Of a stretch of DNA of 64,000 nt, positions 1 to 9,921 are shown in pieces. The notes beneath the pieces were generated by a model. The model did not search any database and was not told where the DNA came from. It saw only the letters and a program-made list of their open reading frames with translations. The DNA is from Pammene aurita. Its lineage: Eukaryota > Arthropoda > Insecta > Lepidoptera > Tortricidae. Positions within the stretch are counted from its first letter, which is position 1. Each line of letters begins with the position of its first letter. Location: contig OX352301.1 of assembly GCA_947086415.1 (NCBI GenBank), positions 36,350,646 to 36,414,645 on the forward strand. The letters run 5' to 3'. The position numbers and the translations under genes were made by a program.

Positions 1-1
1 T

Positions 2-802
2 CAGCGGGCTCGGGACTCCCCCCTTCTTAAAATAACCCATGCCTCACTCATTGAAGAAAGCCCGGACGACTTGGAACGTGCCCGCATTCTGACGGTTTCG
101 GCTCCAGAGTCGGGCCACTGGTTGACGGCTCTACCTTCCAGGCAATTGGGCACTGTTCTGGACTCAAGTACCTTGAGGATAGCAATATGCTTGAGGGTTG
201 GGTCCAGAATATGTGTCTCCCACACGTGTGCCTGCGGCAAAAGTGTAGACCAGATGGGCCGCCATGGCCTCTCCTGTACAAGAAGCGCCGGCCGCTTATA
301 CCGCCACGGCACTATCAATGATTTGGTCCGTCGCGCGCTTGCGACTGTGTCTGTGCCTGCAATTTTGGAGCCGGTGGGCATGGCAAGAGATGATGGCAAG
401 CGTCCCGACGGAGCCGCATTGGTGCCGTGGAGGTTGGGTAGGGCTCTGGTGTGGGATGCGACGTGCGTCGACACCTTTGCGCAGTCCCACATCCAGGTGA
501 CCCGCACACAGGCCGGCGCTGCGGCTGACCAGGCCCAGGTTCTCAAGCGCCGCAAATACTCTTCCTTACTTAAGGACTATGAGTTTGCGGCGCTTGCTTT
601 AGAGACACTGGGCCCCTGGTCGGCCGACATGAAATGCTTCATGAGGGCCCTGTCGGCCCGGGTGGTCGAAAGTACAGGGGACCGTTGAGCTGGCGCTTAC
701 CTCTCCCAGCGTATAGCCTTAGCTGTACAGAGAGGTAACGCGGCCAGCGTTATGGGGACCATGCCGCAGGCGGACCTTTTGGACGGGGTATTCTTTTTAT
801 AG
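2..802 (+). pseudogene. C-terminal fragment of a non-LTR retrotransposon protein (zinc finger plus restriction-like endonuclease type), with in-frame TGA
   Basis: An open frame runs in from the window edge (no ATG; from base 2) to a TGA at 686-688. It then continues in the same frame to a TAG at 800-802. The protein has a C-x-C...H-x3-C zinc-finger-like motif (CACG, then GRHGLSC), followed by KRPDG and, 13 residues on, WDATCVDT and downstream lysines. That order resembles the Zn-finger/PD-(D/E)xK endonuclease tail of R2/CRE-like LINEs and matches a tail I know from many invertebrate reverse-transcriptase ORFs. After the TGA the frame reads AGAYLSQRIALAVQRGN and ASVMGT, a conserved end of the same family, so the TGA is a lesion, probably CGA to TGA by CpG decay. 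The reverse transcriptase part would lie upstream of the window. The assignment to this family is firm; the R2/CRE clade label is tentative. Confidence 0.7.
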
Positions 803-1107
803 TTGGGTTTTCATAGGTAGGTTTATTTTTATATTTTTAATTAGTTTGTTAGTATAGTTTTAATTTTTAGAAGGAATAATGTACACTAACAAACAATTAA
901 CTTTTAACTGTAATTAAGGAACCTTTGTATATCATTTTTTTGTTTTCATTTACCGAACAAAAAAAAAATTATAATTCATTTTTAAAATAACCATACCCTA
1001 TAAGCTACCTGTCAGTATGTTTAACACTGTCTGTAACAGTGTCATTATAATTCGGGTCTAAAGAGGTCTCATTAATTATCTTATTAACAGGATGTTTTAA
1101 CGTAGGA
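803..1107. other. AT-rich stretch, probable 3' UTR of the preceding element
   Basis: T-rich, with no open frame or recognisable gene. It starts right after the TAG of the endonuclease fragment and so is likely that element's 3' untranslated tail followed by host DNA. No clear poly(A) tail or target duplication was found. Confidence 0.4.
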
Positions 1108-1780
1108 AAGGGTTTAGCAGGCTAAGGAAGGACGTGTGGCCCCTGTGAGGAAAAGTTGAATTAGTAAATGTCAATTGTTTGTCGCCTCATAACTAGTAAT
1201 CACTCCAACTTTCAGCCCTCTATCTTGAACTGTCTCAGAGATAATGTCAAAAATGTATTTTTTTAACAATTTTTTCAAACTCGTATATCTCCTAATCCAT
1301 AGCAGCTAAAGCGTTGAAACAAAATCACAGCTACGTAGTTTGAGTGGGAGTATACCCTATAATTTTATTAATATTTTATACGTGAAAAATAAAAGAAACA
1401 AATGTCAATTTATTTTTTGACAGCTCTTTCCAACACGTTTTTTTGAAAGTACAATTATGAAAAAAATTACGTAAATTGCTTATAGTATTAGCTACTAGCA
1501 TACAAAAAATCAATTGATTATATTTGGTGCAACATACTGTAAAAAAAAAAAAACTAACGAAAGTATTCAAGTATCAAGAGTAGGCTTCTGAACTGAAAGT
1601 TCGTTTTTAAGTTTTATGTTTGTTGCCTAGCAGCAAAGGGTGTATTGTTTTTAATTTGACGTATGACTGTCAAAAAAGGTCACTGAACTACTGCTGTGTT
1701 AGCATTTGTAACTAATTTTACTAACTACTAAATCAACGAAACGACGGATGTGCTATTTTGCTGTGTTTATTATTTTATAA

Positions 1781-1997
1781 TAGTACATTACTTACCAAGG
1801 ACTGTAAAAGAAAGAAAGCCCGAAATCGCAGGTATTTGTGACCCGAGCCGCAGGCGAGGGTTGTAAATATGCGATAGAGGGCTTTCTTTTTTACTGCCCG
1901 TGGTGAGTACACAATTTTACGTCTCCATCTGGCCATAATGCGAGTTTTACCGTACGCGTAGCGTGCGGCAAAACTTACGTTATGGCCAGGTGTGACG
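1781..1997 (+). mobile_element. 217-bp two-hairpin element, copy 1 (TAA target duplication)
   Basis: A copy of the sequence at 23384-23599, flanked by TAA at 1778-1780 and 1998-2000. The opposite palindrome arm has no insertion at this point, so insertion came after the palindrome formed. The element has two internal inverted repeats: AAGAAAGCCC (1812) with GGGCTTTCTT (1879), and CTGGCCATAA (1929) with TTATGGCCAG (1980). There is no terminal inverted repeat and no open frame. The 3-bp TAA duplication would fit Harbinger-type targets, but the termini do not otherwise support that. Confidence 0.8.
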
Positions 1998-2033
1998 TAA
2001 ACAAAATTAATTGGTTTCATTATAGTACACGTA

Positions 2034-2350
2034 TTAACATAACGAATTAAATAACTCATTAGAGCAGATATTACAATATAAGTCACTTAGATAATGACTA
2101 TCGTAATATTCGTCGTCCCAGGTATAGGACAATGTTATCCTGCAGTCATCGCAATATCCTTTTAACATAACATTTTCGTCAGAGAGCGATATCTCAATAC
2201 TGGTAAAGACTGTAAAAACAGTTGCTTCGCTATTAACCGTGGCAAGTTGAGCCCAAATATTTTTGATTTTATGATTTCCATCTGAAAGAATGTATATACA
2301 TGAAGTTTCCGTTTTTTTTTTTATTTACATTTAAAACTTACTTTCGCCAT
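2034..2350 (-). pseudogene. Left-arm copy of the palindrome small gene, frameshifted
   Basis: Mirror copy of the right-arm candidate gene: ATGGCGAAA (2342-2350), a GTAAGTTT donor, an intron, then the second exon from 2281 down to a stop at 2034. Compared with the right arm it lacks one base after the codons for QSLP, where TTTACCAGTATTG replaces TTTACCAGATATTG. The frame shifts and reaches a stop about 12 codons later. The 5' splice site fits the insect consensus slightly better here than in the right arm. Confidence 0.45.
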
Positions 2351-2618
2351 TATGGAAAAATCGGACTCCTCTTCTACATAACGTGTTGTATATTCCCTTA
2401 AACAATTCACTATTATGTTAAATGTGCTAGCGTATAAATTGTATAATAGTATTGTATAATTTAAAGATAGCTCATACCTAATAAATCATAATCTCTAATG
2501 TTATGTTACTCGGAATCGACAAACGCTTAGTTTATACGCTAGCACATTTAACATAATAGTGGATTGTTTAAGGGAATATACAACACGTTATGTAGAAGAG
2601 GAGTCCGATTTTTCCATA

Positions 2619-2934
2619 ATGGCGAAAGTAAGCTTTAAATGTAAATAAAATAAAACAGAAACTTCATGTATATACATTCTTTCAGATGGAAATCATAAAA
2701 TCAAAAATATTTCGGCTCAACTTGCCACAGTTAATAGCGAAGCAACTGTTTTTACAGTCTTTACCAGATATTGAGATATCGCTCTCTGACGAAAATATTA
2801 TGTTAAAAGGATATTGCGATGACTGCAGGATAACATTGTCCTATACCTGGGACGACGAATATTACGATAGTCATTATCTAAGTGACTTATATTGTGATAT
2901 CTGCTCTAATGAGTTATTTATTTCGTTATGTTAA
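2619..2934 (+). CDS. Candidate two-exon small gene, CxxC-CxxC protein of unknown function
   Basis: Not recognised. Exon 1 carries ATGGCGAAA (2619-2627), followed by a GTAAGC donor. A 58-bp intron ends in ATTCTTTCAG at 2685, and exon 2 (2686-2934) continues in frame for 82 codons. The predicted 85-residue protein has a basic, hydrophobic N-terminal half. The exon 2 product then has C44xxC47 and C70xxC73 with an acidic, tyrosine-rich spacer (DDEYYDS), an arrangement able to hold one zinc ion. AATAAA lies at 2977-2982, 43 bp after the stop. It sits inside the right arm of the palindrome, and both splice signals are preserved in the mirror copy. It may be an element gene or a captured host exon. 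Splicing and translation are inferred, and the frame may instead be fortuitous. Confidence 0.4.
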
Positions 2935-3107
2935 TACGTGTACTATAATGAAACCAATTAATTTTGTATATAAAATAATAAACATATAGCACATCCGTCG
3001 TTTCGTTGATTTAGTAGTTAGTAAAATTAGTTACAAATGCTAACACAGCAGTAGTTCAGTGATCTTTTTTGACAGTCATACGTCAAATTAAAAACAATAC
3101 ACCCTTT

Positions 3108-3120
3108 GTTGCTAGGCAAC
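3108..3120. promoter_or_regulatory. Perfect RFX-type X-box
   Basis: The 13-bp sequence GTTGCTAGGCAAC is the reverse complement of GTTGCCTAGCAAC. It fits the RFX X-box consensus (GTTRCC, one base, RGYAAC). The mirror copy in the left arm near 1622 has one mismatch at its end. Whether it is used is unknown. Confidence 0.35.
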
Positions 3121-3634
3121 AAACAAAAAACTTAAAAAACGAAGTTTCAGTTCAGAAGCCTACTCTTGATACTTGAATACTTACGTTAGTTTTTTTTTTA
3201 CAGTATGTTGCACCAAATATAATCAATTGAGTTTTTGTATGCTAGTAACTAATACTATAAGCAATTTATATGATTTTTTTCATAATTGTACTTTCAAAAA
3301 AACGTGTTGGAAAGAGCTGTCAAAAAATAAATTGACATTTATTTCTTTTATTTTTCACGTATAAAATATTAATAAAATTATAGGGTATACTCCCACTCAA
3401 ACTACGTAGCTGTGATTTTGTTTCAATGCTTTAGCTGCTATGGATTAGGAGATATACGAGTTTGAAAAAAAATGTTAAAAAAATACATTTTTGACATTAT
3501 CTCTGTGACAGTTCAAGATAGAGGGCTGAAAGTTGGAGTGATTACTAGTTATGAGGCGACAAACAATTGACATTTACCAATTCAACTATTCCTCACAGGG
3601 GCCACACGACCTTCCTTAGCCTGCTAAACCCTTT

Positions 3635-4053
3635 GTTTCCTAGTTTTCTCCAAAAAAACATAACAAAATCTATGATGTTTCATACTTAAACATACTCCGA
3701 AAACCGAGTACTATCAGCGGTAAAAATATCCTTGACTAATTTGTTAGCACCTTATATATAGATTATAGGTTGGCAGGCAGGCCACCTCGGTAACATTTTC
3801 GTTGTGTAGCGATAACTAGTGGCTCTCCCTAAAATATAAATATAGGTAGGTAAGAAAATAATTAAACCTTAGCTTGCAGATTCTAAATTCGTCGTCGTAC
3901 GTCGCGATTGCCTTCAACTGTCAACTTTAGGTAATAGGACGATACAATACATTAACTACTTTCATTTACAGTTTATACATTTGTTTATTCTTCAAATCAA
4001 CACTTACACTTACAGTCTAGCTACACATGTTAATATAGAACAGATAATAATTT
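3635..4053. other. Intergenic, no feature recognised
   Basis: AT-rich sequence with no credible open frame, hairpin or repeat recognised from elsewhere in the window. Confidence 0.5.
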
Positions 4054-4352
4054 TAAACAAAAATAACCGACTTTACCTAGACTCCACATTTCCAAAAGCA
4101 AATTTATGCCCGAGCTAGCGTAAAAATACTTAAATCGCTACAGTTCTGCCTATAAAATTTAAAGAGTTCCCTCTTATATTTCTCCAGGATCCCATCATCA
4201 GATCCCGATCAGAGACCTTTCAAACAAAAACAAATCAGTTCAGCCAGCCGTCTTCGAATAATCGGTGAAAATACATTTAAAAAAAATGCATGCAAAAACA
4301 AAGTCCCCGACGAATTGATAACCTCCTTCGAAATCTTGAATTCGGTTGATAA
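4054..4352 (+). repeat. Interspersed repeat family A, copy 1
   Basis: Starts with AAATAACCGACTTT and ends near TTGAATTCGGTTGAT. It contains the family core CAGGATCCCATCATCAGATC and TCTTCGAATAATCGGTGAA. The termini of better preserved copies (AACCGACTTCA and TGAAGTCGGTT) are inverted repeats, so this looks like a MITE-like family. It is diverged from copies 3 and 4. Confidence 0.75.
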
Positions 4353-4803
4353 ATCTAAAGGTCCTTTAAAAAATCATGTATCCGAACAAACCCATCGGTT
4401 TAATATCAGCTTAGTATACAAGCCGGCGATTACGTAGAAGTCACGCCACGTTGGCATTCCGCCGATATGGTTGTCTTGTCCGATCATTACGCTATCTGTG
4501 CTCCATTTGTAATCGCCTGCCGATTCATTAACACGTTTTATAGTTAATTCAATAAACCATTAGCTTTTTTAACGTTCGAGAATATTTAACTCGGATAGAA
4601 AGAGACAAAGAGTATCTACTCGTTTAATTAAGATTGTTTCTTTGTTAAATAACAGCCAAATACTGATTCAAGTAGTTAATTAGTACCTAATTATCAAAAC
4701 GAGAATATTTGCAAAAAAAAAGTTTTAGTCGCTTATTGTGACGATTTCATAGATTGTACATATATTAGTACCTATTATCAGTTCTTTCGATAGGTTCCAA
4801 CAT
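4353..4803. other. Intergenic, no feature recognised
   Basis: AT-rich, with no credible gene or element ends. A short moderately GC-rich stretch at 4420-4520 has no coding signal. Confidence 0.5.
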
Positions 4804-4943
4804 TTAACGCTTTGACCGCCAAAGACGCCAAATCACGTGCACGGAAAGTCGTGCCCTCAGCGCAAGCACGTGATATCACGTCCTAAATATAACCGGCTGA
4901 GGGCACGATTTTTCCGTCCGATGCTTGGCGGTCAAAGGGTTAA
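4804..4943. mobile_element. piggyBac-type MITE with TTAA duplications
   Basis: TTAA at 4804-4807 and 4940-4943 flank a 132-bp element whose ends are CGCTTTGACCGCCAA and, inverted, CCCTTTGACCGCCAA. An inner inverted repeat (GTGCCCTCAG / CTGAGGGCAC) makes almost the whole element a hairpin. TTAA target duplication with CCCTTT ends is the signature of piggyBac transposons. There is no coding capacity, so it depends on a transposase in trans. Confidence 0.8.
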
Positions 4944-5261
4944 ACACATTTAGTAATAGGTAAATATAAACTTCACTAGTATGAAATAAAAATGTACTTA
5001 CTTAATAAAATCTTACATGTCGATTTCATCCTACTTTTATATAAAGGTTTTGCAAGTTTAGAGAATGCAGCCGAGAATACAATAATTTGGAACCATTGAG
5101 CTGATCTGATGAAGGAGACAGAAGGTCGACAGTGTAACTCTTCGGTAGTGACTTAGTAGACAACTTATGTGAATCATTTTGACGTGGTCAATTATTTTTA
5201 CAGTAAAAGTTACGACTCTCAGCGAGAGGGTCTAACTTTAAGGGCCTAAAAAAAATGACCT

Positions 5262-5525
5262 GGTGCCGGATTCTAATTATAAAATACATTAACAATACAA
5301 TAACAACACAACCTATCTCAAACATAACTCCAACACGCAACAAACAATCGACCAATATTGAAGTTGTATTGAATTGTTGGAAGTTGCGTTGGCATATTTC
5401 TCAAGCAAATACTGATATTTCTGATTCAGATGTTTATGCCGTAGCTGTATTGCATTGTTAATGCATTGGAGTTGTATTGAAGTTGGATCGTGTTTATACG
5501 TGTTTTAAAGTTAGAATACGGCCCC
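5262..5525. mobile_element. MITE-like element with GGGGCCGTATTCTAA-type inverted ends
   Basis: The left end GGTGCCGGATTCTAATT and the inverted right end GGGGCCGTATTCTAACTT match over about 28 bp with several mismatches. The interior is partly self-complementary (TTGGAAGTTGCGTTGG region). The 68-codon frame inside is a by-product of the repeat. Confidence 0.6.
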
Positions 5526-7018
5526 TGATGCAGTACCTTACCTATACAATAATAAAATAATGGTTATTAGTTACTGGAGCGTACTTGGTTCGTGCTGTAC
5601 CGATGTTCATCCACACTAACACGCGAAACGAAAGCCCGTATCCAACGTTTTACATTATCCGTATCCAATATCCACCAAATAAGAAACTCGTTGTCAATGT
5701 TGGCTCTTTGCGTGCACATGTATTTTATTGCGATTTTAATGGACTTTCGTTGTCATGAACCCTGATTGCGCCAAGATTTTGTTTCATGACGACAGCTTTA
5801 TGAATAAGTATTTGAAGTGTTTAAACATTACACTGAGTAAAACTATATCTGACACGGTGAATTGAATGTCAATTGTAGTAAAATAACGTACGGTTTTTAT
5901 TTCTGTTTGAAAATGTATTTTTGTGATGAATTAGCTAATTTTTTACTAATATATCTTTAATTTATCAAGCAAAGGGTTTACAGTATGCAGAAAATTGCAG
6001 AATAAAGTTATATTTATTAAGAGAGGACCTTACAGAAAGAGATTCCCATCAAAACAAGATGAATACATTACATTGTACGTTTCAATCGCAGCATAACTAG
6101 CCCGTCATCAGACGATAATGACAGACGTGGCTGTGGCCAGCAAACTCTCTCACTAACAAGTGGGATCCAATAAGAAGACCCTGCGTGGTTGCGTTGCTTG
6201 CAGACTCGTTCGCTCGGAGGATCCAGTAAAGTACTGTGGTTACGTGTAGTTGTGCGTACCTATGCGTAACTTTAGGTGTTTATTCTTATTGCGACTGTGA
6301 ATTTTATTAACCTGCACGTTTACAATCCCGATTGAAGCTCAATTTGCAGTTAGCACGCATTTACCCGTAGCAGGTAAGTAAAGAATATTTCCTTCAGGAA
6401 CGCAAGGAAGTATCGTTTGAAATTGCGAATCGTTTTGGGTTTCTCGAGGCCTCGCTACACTGGCGTGCAGACCTGCGCTCGCGCCGCTGATGCAACGGTT
6501 GGTGTTCGTCCAACCCCGTGCTTAAACAGAAGCACTCTCGTCATTACGCGTAATGGCGCCGTTGTCGACTGTCAGCCGGGAATGTGACGTGACATGCAGT
6601 TTTCGAGGAATCCGTCTTAACCACAACTAGGGCCACTGAAAATAGAAGAGTTATTAACATATCTAATGGCGAAGATTTTTTTTTTCTGAATTTGCACAGT
6701 TAATAGACGGCAATGAGGATTACGACTAATTGGATTGTTATCAAAATTAACTTAGTACATTATGCAGTAATGTTTTACTTAGTAATAAGATTGACATGTA
6801 ACTTGGTGTTATAAATAAATTGTATGTATTTGTAACTTACTTATTAGGTGTAGACCTAAAGTAATTTAGGGCTATTTTCCACAATATTAACAGTTTCTGA
6901 AGATATTAAGTAGGTTAAATTTTTTTTTGCAAATAGCACATTTCCATGATATCATAGGACAGCAGCCTACAGCTACAGCCTGGAGCCGAAGAAGTGTTTA
7001 ATCCGTACAATTCCTTGT
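5526..7018. other. Intergenic; GC-richer unique segment 6050-6640
   Basis: No gene recognised. The 6050-6640 segment is richer in GC than its surroundings and includes the perfect 12-bp palindrome ATTACGCGTAAT at 6543-6554. It could be a regulatory or first-exon region, but there is no coding support. Confidence 0.4.
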
Positions 7019-7316
7019 CATCAACCGACTTCAAGATTTCGAAGGAGGAGGTTATCAATTCGTCGGGATCATTGTTTTTGCAATTTTTTATTTTTATTTT
7101 TTATGACGAAGACGGCTGGACCGATTTGGAAAATTATTTTTTTGTCCCCTTGTAACCAGGTCAGGATCTGATGATGGGTTCCTGGAGAAATCGAGGGAAC
7201 TCTTCAACTATTATAGGTACACCTATATAGGTAGTGATTTGAGTATTTTTTAAAGCAGCTCGAGCATTTGCTTTCCGAAAGGTGGAGGCTAAGTAAAGTA
7301 GGTTCGTTTTTGTAAT
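7019..7316 (-). repeat. Interspersed repeat family A, copy 2
   Basis: Reverse-orientation copy starting ATCAACCGACTTCAAGATTT and ending near GTAGGTTCGTTTTTG. It contains the inverted core GATCTGATGATGGG and TTCCTGGAGAAATCGAGGG. Confidence 0.8.
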
Positions 7317-7387
7317 TAATTATAATCGTTGAAAACAAGCCCTAAACAGTATTAGTTTATACTCAGGCACCCTATTCGTGAAGTACT

Positions 7388-7420
7388 TATAGTATGTTAT
7401 GTTATATAACATACTATAAT
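7388..7420. repeat. Perfect 13-bp-arm AT-rich hairpin
   Basis: TATAGTATGTTAT, a 5-base spacer, then ATAACATACTATA. The arms are fully complementary. Confidence 0.7.
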
Positions 7421-7764
7421 GAATAATCACCGCGGCAACAGAAGACAATACTTATAGGACCTGTATTTTAATATTACACATTAGTGAATATTCATATAGT
7501 TTTTTGTGTTGTATTGTAATTAGTGCAGCGCCACGGCATACCGCTCGTCATTAATCATGTCATTTTTTCCTAAATGCGATTTTTATTGTCCATTCAAGTC
7601 CATTTGCCTTAATGAGAGTGCAAGGTGGGCGCAGTCGTACTCGAGGTGTCATTTCGTTTCGAGTTGCCTCCGTGAGTACTGCCCTCCGCGTCGGGCCACG
7701 TATAGTGGAAGCAGGACCAGCATCGATCATGGAGGACGTCTTTACGTTGTAACTACCCTTGTAC

Positions 7765-7823
7765 AATTATTATCCTTATTTCATATCCTTTATTTTACAC
7801 GCTTTAGAAATGAACCTTTTCAA
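7765..7823 (+). repeat. Short dispersed repeat B, copy 1
   Basis: Shares the motif CATATCCTTTATTTTACACG and the following TTAGA..TGAACC segment with 13978-14038 in the same orientation. The element it belongs to was not identified. The 7560-7886 frames upstream are not convincing genes. Confidence 0.5.
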
Positions 7824-7922
7824 TCCTCCCTTGTACCTAACCTACCGTTTTCTTTAATTCAGCTCCACAAGTTTAATATTCATTGATTATCAGAATGTCG
7901 AATCTAGGTACAGCTTTAAAAA

Positions 7923-8486
7923 TCTATACATATAATAAAGCTGAAGAGGGTCGAAAGTCTGTACATGGAAGATAATCGAAAAAAAGTTGGCTGGGGATAC
8001 TTAGAATCGATAATAGAACACGTTCCAACAATTTTTAGAATTTTTGTCTGTTTATCTGTTTGTCTGTTTATTTGACCGCGCATCACGTGGAAACGGCTGA
8101 ACGGATTTTGATGAAATTTTGTATAGAGATAGTTTGAGTCCCGGGGAAGGATAATATATTTAATCCCGAAAATCAACCCTGGTGGGGGTGAAAATGGGGT
8201 TGAAAGTTTGTATGGAGAATTTTTAACCGCTGATACGATTTAGATAGAAATGAGTATGGAGATAATTTGAGTCTCGAGAAACGTCATAGGATAGTTTTCA
8301 AACCCTTGTGGGGGTGAAAAGGGGGTTGGAAGTTGGTATGAGGATTTTTTTTACCGCTGAACTGATTTTGATGAAAATTGGTATAGAGATAATAGTATGG
8401 GTCTCGAGAAAGGACAAAGGATAGTTTCATCTTCAAACCCCCCCCCCCCCCCCATTTTACTTTAGAATCTTAGGTCCAAAAATATA
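7923..8486 (+). mobile_element. Helitron-like unit I (5' part)
   Basis: Starts TCTATACATATAATAAAGC after an A, the usual Helitron 5' TC context. It continues with a head that is repeated after 11044 (GCTGAAGAGG, TTGGCTGGGGATACTTAGA). A G/C-rich block with internal degenerate repeats (GGGGGTGAAAA) and a C16 run follows. No CTRR 3' end was found before unit II begins, so this unit is truncated or was itself interrupted by unit II. Confidence 0.55.
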
Positions 8487-8816
8487 TCTTATACATAGTG
8501 TGGAAAGTTAACTCGGGCCCTGGAGGGAAACTACCTTAAATCCTTGAGCTAGCTCATTTTACTTAAAGGAGACATTCCTTTATTTTTAAAAAGAAATAAA
8601 ACTGCATTCAAAGATTTTCTAAAATTCGCTTGCCTCGCCCGGGACTCGAACCAACTAAAATTAAAAAAACATACACACCCTATTTTATTATACTAATCGA
8701 TAGTATTAATATTCAGGATAAAATTTCTCTAACAAACATTTGGTCTTAAAAATAAAAACAATTGTTAAATCTAACATTAACTTTATTTTACTATCAATTT
8801 GTTACACTTAAATTAT

Positions 8817-9905
8817 TTAACTGATAAATTGTTCGAAATGAGCCCCGTGGTTCCGTCTACACAAAATTAGTCGCCGTTGAAATTCATTTCTTGTAGCCTT
8901 CATCAAAGTGTTGTGGTGTATGCTCCTAATAACATTTTCTACCGCAACCCTTAGCTCTTGAACGGTTTCATAGCAAGTTTCATAAATAACATTTTTTACA
9001 TGTCCCCATAAAAAGAAGTCCATGGGCGTCAGGTCTGGACTTCTTGCAGGCCATCTAATCGTCCCGTTTGTACCTATCCAGGTATTGAAATGTTCATTGA
9101 GGTAAGCCCTGGCAATTCTGCTGTTGTGGGCAGGTGCACCATCTTGTTGAAAAATGATATTATTTCGTTCCTCTTCTGGTAGAAGGTTTAATTGATTTTG
9201 TAGAAGCTCCAATATTTCAATGTATTTTGCTGCATTCAGATGTCCTTCGTAAATGTGCACCAAAACAACCATATTACTTTTGATTCCACACCAATCATTA
9301 AACGAAAATCTGACCTGATTGTTCGTTTCACGGACACGGAATGGATTTTGACGACACCAGTAATGATTGTTATGTCTGTTATACATTCCATTATTACTAA
9401 AATTTGTTTCGTCAGACCACACAATGTAGTCTAAGAAATTTGGGTTGCGGGCTATTTCTGTTCGAATATCTTCACAGAACTGTAATCTCCTGTCACTATC
9501 TCCGGGATGTAGTTTCTGCACCAATCGCCCATCACGATAACATTTGTATTTGTATTTTTTCAGAACTTTAAGTACACTAGTATGGCTGGTGCCTATCTCT
9601 TGAGCAGCTTCCCTGCTTGAAGCTTTCGGGTAACACTCAAAGTATGTCAAGATGTTTAACTCAATATCGCTATAGTCCAAATTTTGTTGTTGCGGGTGTC
9701 CAGTCTTCTTTTTAAAACTTCCAATGGTCAGTAAATTATTCACCATTCGAGACAAAACTTTTCTAGATGGTAGTTCTCTGTCTGGATACTTCTCGCGATA
9801 CCACTGCAGAGCTAAATCGTAGCTCTTGTTGCAAAAAAAGTAAGCTTCTAATAACTCGAATTGTTCTTGATACGCCATTATTCGATAAATACGTAAGGGA
9901 AGCAA
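8817..9905 (-). CDS. Tc1/mariner-superfamily transposase, uninterrupted
   Basis: A 362-residue frame. The likely start is the internal Met10 (MAYQEQFELLEAYFF), which fits the DUF4817-type N-terminal DNA-binding region seen in insect relatives (residues about 10-65, with LPSRKVLSRMVNNLL). A second helix-turn-helix region follows (SSREAAQEIGTSHTSVLKVL, residues 96-115). The DDE-type catalytic core shows VWSDETNF (D165), FQQDGAPAHNS (D255) and WPARSPDLTPMDFFLWG (D291), with 35 residues between the last two acids. It would cut and paste DNA at TA targets using the flanking repeats. No stop or frameshift is seen, so the copy may be young or recently active. It is the only complete element protein in the window. 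Confidence 0.92.
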   Translation of the reverse strand: MLPLRIYRIMAYQEQFELLEAYFFCNKSYDLALQWYREKYPDRELPSRKVLSRMVNNLLTIGSFKKKTGHPQQQNLDYSDIELNILTYFECYPKASSREAAQEIGTSHTSVLKVLKKYKYKCYRDGRLVQKLHPGDSDRRLQFCEDIRTEIARNPNFLDYIVWSDETNFSNNGMYNRHNNHYWCRQNPFRVRETNNQVRFSFNDWCGIKSNMVVLVHIYEGHLNAAKYIEILELLQNQLNLLPEEERNNIIFQQDGAPAHNSRIARAYLNEHFNTWIGTNGTIRWPARSPDLTPMDFFLWGHVKNVIYETCYETVQELRVAVENVIRSIHHNTLMKATRNEFQRRLILCRRNHGAHFEQFIS

Positions 9906-9921
9906 TACTACTTAAATAATT

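Larger units (their letters stand above)
1108..3634. repeat. Giant palindrome (foldback): arms 1108-2438 and 2531-3634
   Basis: The left arm reads as the reverse complement of the right arm over about 1.1 kb with few mismatches. The outer ends match at AAAGGGTTTAGCAGG / CCTGCTAAACCCTTT, and the inner ends meet at a loop of about 92 bp (2439-2530). The left arm is longer only because of a 217-bp insertion at 1781-1997. No target duplication was identified, so it could be a foldback transposon, very long terminal inverted repeats with no interior, or an inverted duplication. A read-through transcript would form a dsRNA hairpin of about 1.1 kb. Confidence 0.9.

Noticed and set aside
1..555. 184-codon minus-strand frame
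   Set aside because: It is antisense to the recognisable zinc-finger/endonuclease frame on the plus strand and has no domain of its own.
1775..2086. 103-codon minus-strand frame
   Set aside because: It spans the junction of the 217-bp insertion and the palindrome arm, so it is a chimera created by the insertion.
1376..3364. 63-64-codon frames near the outer part of both palindrome arms (1376-1570 and 3173-3364)
   Set aside because: They start at TTG, run through homopolymer T tracts and have a phenylalanine-rich, low-complexity composition. Agreement between arms simply reflects the inverted duplication.
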